Of a stretch of 64,000 nt of DNA, positions 36,101-48,100 are shown piece after piece. The stretch comes from Siphonodentalium dalli. Lineage: Eukaryota; Mollusca; Scaphopoda; Gadilida; Siphonodentaliidae. The stretch is taken from contig CP136066.1 of assembly GCA_032622095.1 (NCBI GenBank), positions 231,758,961 through 231,822,960 of the forward strand. Reading direction: 5' to 3'. The notes below the pieces were generated by a model. The model searched no databases, was not told the DNA's origin, and worked only from the letters and a program-made list of their open reading frames with translations. Made by a program: the position numbers and the translations under genes. Every line of letters begins with the position of its first letter. Position 1 is the first letter of the stretch.

Positions 36101-39100
36101 GGTTAACATGTTGTCCTTTCTCGCGGCAAATATGTAATTTACTGTTCAATATTGTGCTTTGTTGTGAAATAAAAATTGTGAACTAATTGTTTTTTTTTTA
36201 GTCGAGTTTTTTTCCAAAACTCGACTTATAGTTTGATGAGGGACGGTGGGCGGGCGGGCGGGCGGCGGACGGGCGGGCGGCGTGTTTTGCTTATAACTCA
36301 ACCGTTTATTGATGGATTAAAAAATAATTTGGTGTGTGAGTACATATCCATGTACGTAAGCCGCAGACAAAAAATCGGGTTTGTCCGCACATTTATTACA
36401 GAGTTATGGCCCTTTGAATTTTCAGCTCGTTAGCGCGATAACTTCAACAAACGTTATCCGATTTGATTGAAATTTGGTATATAGGTGTCTCCCAAGAATA
36501 TCTCGGATGAGTTCGAAAACCGGCCTGGTCCGATAAAATTTGATAGAGTTATGGCCCTTAATTAGTCATTTTTCACGAATTTACAGCTCGTTAGCGCGAT
36601 AACTTCAACAAACGTTATCCGATTTGATTGAAATTTGGTATATAGGTGTCTCCCAAGAATATCTCGGATGAGTTCGAAAACCGGCCTCGTCCGATAAAAT
36701 TTGATAGAGTTACATGTATGGCCCTTAATTAGTCATTTTTCACGAATTTTCAGCTCGTTAGCGCGATAATTTCAACAAACGTTATCCGATTTTATTGAAA
36801 TTTGGTATATAGGTGTCTCCCAAGAATATCTCGGTCGAGTTCGAAAACCGGCCAGGTCCGATAAAATTTGATGGAGTTATGGCCCTTAATTAGTCATTTT
36901 TCACGAATTTTCAGCTCGTTAGCGCGATAACTTCAACAAACGTTATCCGATTTTATTTAAATTTGGTATATAGGTGTCTCCCAAGAATATCTCGGACGAG
37001 TTCGAAAACCGGCCTGGTCCGATAAAATTTGATAGAGTTATGGTCCTTAAGTAGTCATTTTGTACGAATTTTGAGCTCGTTAGCGCGATAACTTCAACAA
37101 ACGTCATCCGATTCAACTAAAATTTGGAATATAAGTGTCTTCCAATAATTTCCTGGACGAGTTCGAAAACCAGCCTGGCCCAATAAAATTTGATAGAGTT
37201 ATGGCCCTTAATTAGTCATTTTTCGTGAATTTTTAGCTCGTTAGCGCGATAACTTCAACAAACGTCCTCCGATTTGTTTAAAATTTGGAATAGACATACT
37301 TGCCAAGAATATTTCGGACGAGTTCGAAAACCAGCCTGGCCTGATAAAATTTGATGGAGTTATGGTCCTTAATTAGTGATTTTTCGATTTTACCTATTAA
37401 TTAGTCTACTGATACTGATGCACACCAATTGGTGGTAGCCACCGGCGGTAAGCCACCGAAAACGAGACACAGCATCTCTGATGCCACCTCTTGTTTTATT
37501 TTTGCATAAGCGACGTCAGTAGTACCCCACACATTGTTAAGATCACAAGCGACATGCATTACGTTGTCCTCTTTTCGCGTGTCCGCGTGACACCGCATTC
37601 ACACGTAAATATTGAATTGTGTACTGCATGTTCCGAAGGATCTTAACTAGCAAAATGTTTGGACATTATTCTTGACGGTTTTTAGTCATACCGCAGTATT
37701 GATTTCATACCGTAGTCGGTATTGTGAAGGTGGATACCGTGAAGCTCTACATCGTAGTCTGCATAATAAACTCCGGCTCCGAATCTGTGTTTTTAATTTG
37801 CTCCCCACAAGTACGTCACTCGTAGTTTAGTCACGGAAATCTCCGAATACCGGTGGTGGTATTATTTATTTATTTTACGGGTTATTTATTATGCGATCGG
37901 AATGGGACTTGGATCATTTTAATCACAACAGGGAGGGCTTTCCGATTGCGTTTTGTAGTTTCTAGACCGAATAAATCCTTTAAATCTGATGATTTTTGCG
38001 AAATCCCGAAAATTCCTAACAATTTGAAGGACATTAACCCTTTACCCAACAGAAGGGCCCTGTGCCAATGCATTCTCTTATATATGCGAGTCGACCATAG
38101 GTCGCCTCGCATATATAAGAGAATGCATTGGCTTAACACATTAAAAATTATAAAATTGTTAAAGAATGTAAGAAAAAATGGTAAAAAGTGTTAAAAAAAG
38201 ATTTTGTTTAGGCCAATGCATTCTCTTATATATGCGAGGCGACCTATGGTCGACTCGCATATATAAGAGAATGCATTGGCACAGGGCATAACTGTAACTA
38301 TCACAATGTGGTCAAGGGGCCGGTTCCAATGATATCCATATTTGTATGGTTCTATTGAGACAGACCGAAGATATTTTAGGCTGTTGAAGCTTTATTTGGC
38401 CGGTTTGTTGGGTAAAGGGTTAAACCAAAATGCTATGAAAGCATGTGAAATGATTTGGGAATTGCCTTTTAGATTGTTATAAAATAAAAAAAATTTATCA
38501 ATTTCCGTGAAACTTGGCACAGGCATCAACCACCATAGGAACCTGTGCACCTGCGATTATGATGTCTGTCCGACTTTTTTTGTGGAGTTATTCCCCTTTT
38601 TATACGATCTTTTTTGAAAAAGGTCGTATTATCATTTTATGTAATCAGTCTATCCGTCCGTCCGGCTGTATAGCCGCCAGTCCGTCCTTCCGTTAACATT
38701 TTTGGTTTTCGATCGATAACTCCAGTTTTGGATTATTTGATCTGAACCAAAGTTGTTATGTGTATTTCCCAGCTAAAAATACAGGCCAAGTTTGAATATG
38801 GGTTCCGTCCAATTATTTTTACATGAGTTACGGCCCTTTTTCGACTTAAGAATTTGACCGCATTTGGCATTGAAATTAGGGGTATATCAGATTTTCTCCA
38901 AATGTAAGCTCAAAGTATTATTTTAATTTGCGGTAGTACAATTCGAATTGGCTAAAGGGCGTATTTTGCCATGCCCTAGCGATGCTCTTGTTTGACTTAG
39001 AACAATTTTGCAAAATGCATAATTTTGTCCGAGCTTTTATTCCTACATTTTTCGGTCAATAGGTTTAAGATTACGGTTAGGTTTGTGCACCTGCAATGGG

Positions 39101-42100
39101 AATGATTATTTTATTATTTTAACTAAATGTTTACTGACATGTGAAGCATCTTAGTATTTTTAAAACATGGGGGGGTGGAGTATCCTTAGTCCCATTGGGA
39201 CAGTCACACCTCTAGTTTAGATTCGGTCTGCCCATTTTTACCTAATTTGACAAATTTTTAATAGAGCCATGATTTTAGCTGAAAAGCATTAAAAAACATG
39301 GCCGCCAGCAGACATCTTTGATTTGAAATTAGATATTTGAAAGAGGCACGTTTGGGACCCTCTCTGGATGGGACCTATCTCATTTGAACAATTTGATAAA
39401 AAAAAAAAAGGGCAGCCATCTTGGGAGTTTACTCTTTGCATACCGTAACTAAAACCTTCGGCACACCATACAGATGAAATCACTCATCTGATAAGACTTC
39501 ATATGGAACTTTGTGGGCGACTACCAGATAGGAACCATCGAATGTTTTTGAAAAACATTGCCATATTGGATTTTATTTTATAAATTTGTACACATCTAGC
39601 ATCACTTTGACATATCAATTTCAGCATTCCTAATCGCTTCATTGACTGCAACACTTAAAATTATACCCTCTCAAAGTTTGAGCAACAGTGTCGTTGACAC
39701 TTTCATTTGCTGCAGTTATTTTCCAAAGCCCCAGCTCCAAATGAAGCCAACGTTTCAGGGGACACTGTTCGAACAGGCTTTTATTATAATTAAACAATGC
39801 ATAACTAACGAAATAATGTCCTGTGTGGCACATATCTATTTAAAATTTATTCTTTGTAGATACATTGCATGGAGCCCATGCATCGTCAATCAGTGTGACA
39901 GCGCCACAAGAGTCCACTTTAAGATAATATTGACCTACAGATATGCATGTGATTTACGGGTCATCATGGATCTGCGACAGCGCACCCTTGGAAACAGCGC
40001 TACTCACCTATATAAAGCACTGACGGAGAAACATAAGACCAGATTTGCAGATCAAGTCGAGTTGTTTACAGCTCACTGCACAGGGCTTATAAGGGCATAC
40101 GAATCTGGTCTTTTAGCTTTCCCACCAACAATCGAGGATACACCAATTATGAGGGCTGTACCAAAATATCAGTGGCTGCAGTATGTATACTGCCTGGACG
40201 TAATGTCAAGATTGGATGATATCAAGGCTGCCCTAACTTCTACCTTTGGGGAAATCCTGAAGATTGATTCCACCAAGAAGGTAAATTGAATATGATATAT
40301 AACAAGTTTGACCATATCAGATTTGTACCATTCATTTTAAGTGGGACATTCATAATTATACCCCCACTTTCAAAGAAAATGGGGTGTATACTGGATTGAC
40401 TGCGTCTATCCGTCCGTCCGGCACGCTTTCTCCCTCCGTGTGTTCGTCCGTCCATGAGCTTATTTATTAGATTTTTTAATTTATTATACCCACTTTAAAA
40501 AAAAAGAAGGTAGTATTCTGTTTTGCAACTGTGCGTCCGTACGTCCATCCGATGTCTGTTCATGTCATAACTTGAACAGTAGTAATCGGATCTCAATGAA
40601 ATTAGGTGTGGATGTTCACTACTATGAGGAAATTAAATAGAGGGATCCATCGTTTTGTTCGGATTTTCCATTCTAGAGTTAATCATCTTTGTTTATCTGG
40701 AAATAAGGAATTTTTGGTTCGTCTGGTGTCTGTTCATGTCGTAACTTCAACAGTTACTAGTATGCTGGGATCTCAACCAAATTTGGTGTTAATGTTCACA
40801 ACTATGAAGACATTAAATAGAGGGTTACATCGTTTTGTTCCGCTTTTCCATTCTAGAGTTGTTCATTCGATTTTCCATTTAATATTGAGTTATTCATCTT
40901 TGTTTATCTGGCAATGTTGGCTGTTTGGTCCATCGATGTCTGTTCAGTTCATAACTTGAACAGTAATGCTTGGATCTCGGTGAAATTTTGTATGGATGTT
41001 CACCACTATGAGGACATTTAATGGCACATTCACCTGTTGTTTTTTGTTCTATAGTTATTCATCTTTGTTTATATGAACATGCTAAGTTCTGGGTCCATAT
41101 GATAATGGCCATCAAAAGTTATAGATTTGCCCATACTAGCCGGTATGCCACGAGGGGGTATGCACCGGACGACAGTCCATCTCTTGTTTAAATTTTTTTT
41201 CACTTTTGTCATTATAACCTCAGTCAGGGTACGCCGAGTCACCACACTTAATTTGGTTGAAATTGGTCTAGGATCGGGCAGAAAATTGCGAACAGATGGA
41301 TAGACAGATCATACCCATGTAAATATATATCTTGTAGTATTTTTGTCCCCCGAAAAATTAATGTTCGGGGGACTATAGAAATGGGGTCCGTCTGTCCGTT
41401 CGTCCGTCCATCACACTTTTGAGTACCTTCATGGTGTAATCAACGCCTCCTACAGTTTTCATCCTAGAGATTTTAAACTTCAGAATATTGTTGCCCATAT
41501 ATTGAAGATATGCAACATGTATATAGATGACGGAAAAATTATTTTTGACAAAGTTATTAACCCTTTTCGATTTCGAAAATTTAAACATTTTTTTATAATT
41601 TTATATATGAGGGTACCTTCGTCGTGTAATCAACTCCTCCTACAGTTTTGATCATAGATATTTGAAACTTCATAGCATTGTTACCCAGATATTGGAGATG
41701 TGCAGCATGTATACAGATGTCGGAAAAATTATTTTTTGACAAAGTTATTAACTCTTTTTCAACTTTTTTTTATAATTTTCTGTGTGAGGGTACCCTCATG
41801 GTGTAATCAACTCCTCCTACAGTTTTGATCGTAGATATTTGAAACTTCAGAGTGTTGTTAACCACATATTGGTGATGTGCAATATGTATATAAATGATGG
41901 ATTTTTTTTTTTTTTTATGGTGTTATTGACCTTTTTTGACTTTTAAAAATAATTTCTTTAACAACGCGGCATCGACTTGCCACGTTTTCGGGGGACACTG
42001 TGGTCTGCTGACCTTTTATCTTAATTTGAATTGGAATACTGAAATGACACGTGTGCCATGACGGGGTACTACTAGGAAAACCCATGCACATCTGTCAGCC

Positions 42101-45100
42101 AGAATTTGCTAGTTCATCATCTTCAATCATATTGACAGGTTGTTTGCCCAATGCAGGAATTTTCGGAATAACAGTTGGATTCTCATGATTTTTATACCCC
42201 CTTTTTTATTCATCTTTGTTTATCTTGAAATGTTGGATTTTTTTGTCTGTCTGGTGTCTGTTCATGTCGTAACTTCAACAGTTGTGCTGGGATTTCAATG
42301 AAATTTGGTCTGGATGTTCACTACTGTGCGGACATTCAATTGAGGTTTCCATTGTTCTGTTCTGCTTTTCCATTCTAGAGTTATTCATCTTTGTTTATCT
42401 GGAAATGTTGGTTGTTGGTCCATCCAATGTCTGTTCAGCTCATAACTTGAACAGTAATGCTCGGATCTCAATGAAATTTTGTATGGTGTTCACCACTATG
42501 AGGACATTTAATGGCACATTCAAATGTTTGTCTTGTTTTTATTGTTCTATAGTTACTCATCTTTGTTTATATGAAAATGCTGGTGTTTGGGTCCATCTAT
42601 CTGAGTATAGCCTTCATAAGTTGTAGATATGCCCACACGAGGGGGTATGCACCGGACGACAGTCCATCTCTTGTTTTTTATGTTTACCCATACCATAGTA
42701 TGGTAAACATAATGTCGACGTCCAGATTGACCACTCGTCGTGTGTCCGTCCGTCCGTCCTTCTGTCTGTCCGTAGACACTTTACGCATGGTGCGATAACT
42801 AAAAAAAATTCTATCCGATCGGAACCAAATTTTGTATATGAGTTTCTCAAATAAAAATACAGATCGAGTTCAAATATGGGTTTGATCCGATATTTTTTTA
42901 TGGAGTTATGGCCCTTTGACATAGAATTCATGAATGCTTCGTTAAATCAACAATTTTTCAACTGATAGGAACCAAATGTGAATATGGGTTAGATCTGATT
43001 TGTTATACCAGAGTTATGGCCCTTTTTCAACTAAGAATTGAACAGATTTGAGTTTTTGATAACCCAGGTAGATTACATTTAACTACCAGTAATGCAAGCT
43101 TAACTGCATAGATAGTGTTCTGAGAGACTGCAGAACTGATGTCTTATTGAAATATTAGTTATTTTTAGCCACTGTATATAGGACATAGCTCTATGATAGT
43201 GGTGAAGCTGTACCCATTCATGATTCAATGGACTGTCCCATTCAGTTCTAAAGTTTTAATTGGAATACTCTATTATTCATTTGTAGGGATGTTCTCATTT
43301 TAAATTTCAATTAATCATTCTTCTGTTATCTCCAGGTTTCTCCTCATTCACTTGCATGGATTTCTGTAGTTAAAGATTAACACATCTCAACATTCCTGAT
43401 ACTTTCATCTGATACCATGTATCATTTTATATTGGTTTATTTTGACACATTCTTTGCCCCTATTGATTGATTAATTTATTTTGATTTTTATGTGTACCTA
43501 TACCATATTGTGATGTCCGGATTGACCACTTGTTTTCATTTAGATATTGATGATTATGATACAAGTTGATTAAAAAGGTTCCCAATGTGTCCCTTTTTTT
43601 AAATAATAAAAAAAAAAAAAAATTTAAGTTTGAAAATTTGAAAAACTAACACCGTTATAACTCTGCCAATGGGTACCCCGAATCACCACACCAATTTTTT
43701 TTAAATCGGTCCAAAATCTTGTGTTATGTACTGGTAAATCTGTTTGGAGCAAGATTAAATCCAATTCACCATAGTATGGTACACATATTGTGATGTCCGG
43801 ATAAAAACTAACACCATTATAACTCTGCAAAGGGTACCCCGAATCACCACACCAAATTTGTTTAAATCGGTCCAAAATCTTGTTATGTACCTGTAAATCT
43901 GTTTGGAGCAACAATAAATCCAATTCACCAATTTTATGCCATGCCTTTGGACTACTTAGCTATTGATAAGGCCACACAAAAAAAATAATATGTTTCTCAA
44001 GTATCGCCGCGTCCGCAAAATACCCCCCGCTGGCTACTTTTTATAGCTTACAACAAATAAAAATATAAAAACATGCCGCCGCACAAAATCTTGGCGATGT
44101 CGATACCAGCAAACAACACAATAAGCTCAAGTCGTCTCCGCCAGCAATGCAAGGGCAGTAATTCTAAAATGAAAGCATTCCTTGTGTGCTCCGAATGCCA
44201 ATCGAGTTCACCCGTTACGCGCCAGCGAACACGCGGTAAACAAATAACCAGCATGGCGCTGATAAGTATGTGTCAGAAGACGACTTAAATTTGTTTGTCC
44301 CTGAACAATTACGGGGGTTAATTCGTCTGACAACATTTCCCGACGTGGCAATGGGTTCACAGAGAACCACTGTGAAACTATTGCTAATTGTGATGCGTAT
44401 ATTACTATTAGTGGGATTTCTGTTGGAAAGTCGCAGGATTCACAGGACTTTCACAGTTTCAGTTCGTTTGCCAGAATCTAAATTCGGTCCAGGTTGCAGA
44501 TATATTCGTCCGCTATTTGCGGATTACATTGGAAGATGCCACACCAGTGTCTGTTGAAAACGGTGGGAAAAACGCATTTTCTGTTCTCATGGACTCAAAC
44601 AATAAAACTGTTTTACCCAATTTCAAAACAAAACAACAACAGCAAGGACGAAATGATACAAAAATTCATCAATTTCCTTGGAAGATAAACACCTTGGATT
44701 TTCCCCACATACCGTTGACAATATAGGCCAGGGCTCAAAATACATTTCATTTTGCAAGAATCAAATGCTGAATCAAGTTAGTCATAAAGCACTGAAAATG
44801 GAAAAGTTTCACGAGAATCATTACGAGAATCGATTAGGTGATTCTCGTCGAATGTTAAGGCCTGTAGGCAGGAATTTTGTGCAGCTTGTGTGCAACATGC
44901 TTTAGTATCTGGACCCTCATGTTAATGAACTAACTAAGAGATGTTGTCACATTCCGGATGGACTTCAAATTTTTCTTGGATACACTGATCCCAGAAAAAG
45001 TAAACACAAACTGCCGGTGCTTGACCTCTCAAAAATGTTATAATATTTTGGACAACTTGTTGCTGTAATGGAACAACCATTCATACAAAAACCAAATTGG

Positions 45101-48100
45101 CGAGGCGTAAACGATCTCCTGAATAAGCTTGTGAATAAGGTAGACTGGATTTCAAGTTGTTTTAAACCAATATTTCTGCAATAAATTTTAATGCTATAAA
45201 TGAGAGATCTTCTTATTTTAATATAGCATCCATAGGGTACATAATTTTGCATAAATATAAAATAAACAGCTTCATTTTCCAACAACATATGAAAACAGAT
45301 CATGATCATGAACAAACAAGGTAAATATACATTACACACCATGTTACGAACAGCCAAACGTCTTAAGTCAATCTTTAATCATAAAAGCATGCCTGCCCAT
45401 CATTTTTATACATAAAAATTTGGCATAATAAACCTGCCTGCCGGTAAAATTCCGCCTAAAAAAATAAAAAATAAAAATCTGCCTGCCTGCTGGGTTTTTT
45501 TGAAAAAAAACTTGAGAAACACAATATTTTTTTTGTGTGGCCTAAGGCTATATCATTTTCTGATGTCTCTTATGCCAATGTGCAAATAATCTGATAAAGA
45601 AGGCTATGGTATCTAATTTAAAATAAAGATTCAACAATAAACATCACATGATATTAGCAGTAGACTTGGACTCTCTTAACCCAAGTATTCCATGTTCAGG
45701 TCACACCTTTCACATTTAACCCAAGGCTGTGGTGGTTTAGCATTACATATCTTGTACCCGTGCATTCTCTTATATAGATGCCGGTGACCCATACATTCCA
45801 ATATTTGTGTTGTGTACATTTGTTTATAATAGTACATACAGTATACTCATATAATTCAACACCAAAACTCTCATTTATGATTCCGATCATAGTAAATTTT
45901 CATCGCCAAGGGATGGGTTAACATCTGCCGATCATGATCGGCCTCTCGTTTTTATTTGGTTAGTCATTTGTGGATTTGCGTCTATATACAATTGCTGTAA
46001 CTGAATTCAGTATAAATTGTAAATTGCACCATGTTCATTGAATGGCATGCTTGAACACTAGTAAATCTGCGTGCATACAATAAACTTGTTTATTTTAAAA
46101 TTTTGAAACAATTCTTAGGCGAAATGAAAAATTGAAATATGTGTAAACAGTTATTACTAGTTTCATTTAAAATAAATTTGGATTGCTAACTTCGCAAGCT
46201 AATGCTAAACCATTGACAGAGTCTGACATTTGAACATTTGACTGCGGGTCAAAATACACACAAGACCTGAAGTAACATTCGTATATGGTCTAGAGAAATG
46301 TCTGCTTATGAACCCTGCTCCATTCTATTGCAACTTGAACTTTCTATTTTAAACAATGTGGCTGCACAAATTTGGGGGATCCAATGTATGATGGTAGCAT
46401 ACTTTAATTATAACTACATATGCCAGATGTCTTAACTCAATTTATTGTACATACAAGACTGTGTTGGGCCTAAATAGACACATAATGATATGTTCATGGG
46501 TATTTAGGCTACACTATCCGGGTGTATCCCTTATCACATTTGGGTTCGCGCCATATGCCTTGCATATTATAATGTTATAAACTTACAATTTGCTATACTT
46601 TCAGGTCGTAAAGAAGCTAGGGGGTAGAGCTACGGACACAGCCCAATGGATGACGAATGTGGGGAATGAGCATGGGCAGGTGCTGATGTGTGTCCTAACA
46701 GCTGGTGAGGGTTCTGGTCTAGAGGTGTTGGCATCAGGCTTGGTGAATAGATACAACTCGGCAGATGTTCCACCGCCCAAAGTAATGTACACAGATCGAG
46801 AATGTTGTGGGACTTCACGCCTGATGTCATTTTTCGATGGTTGGCCCGACTTGAAGGTGCGGTTGGATGTGTGGCATTTCATGAGGAGGTTAGCAAGTGG
46901 GTGTACTACGGAATCCCATCCTCTCTATGGGGAATTTATGAGCAGGTTGTCCAACTGCATCTTTGAGTGGAGCGATGATGATATACAACTGCTGAGAGAA
47001 GCCAAGGCAGCAGAGCTGGAATTGGGTTCGATCATCGACGAGCACACTCTGGACCAGAAGATTTCGAAGAAAGAGTTTGCTGACCATTGCAGAAGGAAGA
47101 CTCGGGGGGTGGAAGCGGTTACCGAAATGATTTATAATTTACTAGAGGTGTTCGACAGTGAGTACGGCCGTGATGAGATGGGAGTAAGCCTGCTGCGTAG
47201 TGACAAGATCTGGGAGATTTGGAAATCTCAAAAGAAACATATAATTTGTATACAAGATCCAGAAGATATATCACTATATACGCAGACAGGAACAATCAAG
47301 AAGGGCGGCGTATCACTTCCCATCTACAGATGTGCCAGGGGGTCGACATCTTTGGAATCGTTTCACCTCCATGTGAACCGATTCATTCCAGGTGAGATTT
47401 TTCATTACGCCTGGAGACAGCCCCCAATTGGCTTTGGCAATCGGCGGCCAAAGCCAAAAATCTGATTTTTGGGGTGGATGGTGGCTTGGATCGATATTTA
47501 TTATACATTTACATGGGCATGTTAACAACAAGACTCGGTGTTGAGTTTAATTCAAATAAATTATGTGATCCAGCCTATTTTATGAGAAAATATTTGACGC
47601 ATATGCAAAGTGTACCAAATGTACACATGCACAATTTAGGTATGTTAAATTATAAATCTGATATTTTGAATAATCAAACATTTGGTGGAAAGAGTTGTTA
47701 GGGTGCATCAATAACATAGCTGATAATTATTTTAAATTTACTAATTCTTCACATTATTTTTCTGTGTGTTATGTTTGTGACCCGTTATTTTTAGCTCAAC
47801 TTTGAGCTATTGCCATGGCTAAAGTTTGAGCTATTGCCATGGCTTTGTCGTCTGTCGTCCGCGTGTGTGCGTGATTCGTCAACAATTTCCTTTAGCATGG
47901 GCTACTGCAGGTCGTACCTTTGGTCGGATAATTATGAAATTTGTCATGGCTGTTGACATGTAGTTCGAAACGAGTCATATTGGGGTCTTTTGGCAAAAAA
48001 AATGGCACCCAGCAGCCATCTTGTATTTTACTCTTTCCATGACTAAATCCTTTGGCACTAGCTACAGGTCGTGACTTTGGTCAGATCTTCATGAAATTTA

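Larger units (their letters stand above)
31940..39859 (+). other. Intron 9 (7.9 kb)
   Basis: It contains a possible alternative first exon (33126-33244), short direct repeats (33477-33654), two long CTCTTGTT-class elements with 161-bp arrays, a hAT-like element, a double palindrome (38036-38422), a small CTCTTGTT element (38598-38992) and AGCTCAA-family remnants (39285-39711). The exons on either side join in phase 2, so no exon is missing. Confidence 0.6.
40281..46604 (+). other. Intron 10 (6.3 kb)
   Basis: It is filled by CTCTTGTT-class elements (40355-43070), a duplicated repeat (43641-43930), a TIR element with a broken coding region (43967-45545) and about 1 kb without recognised content (45546-46604). 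The exception there is the tail-like gccgatcatgatcggcctct near 45930-45952. Confidence 0.6.

Noticed and set aside
39860-47391. A classic KDZ or hAT transposase assignment for the DUF6729 core
   Set aside because: I could not see the signature motifs of those superfamilies. Only a general DDE/RNase-H-like pattern is supportable, so no superfamily is claimed.
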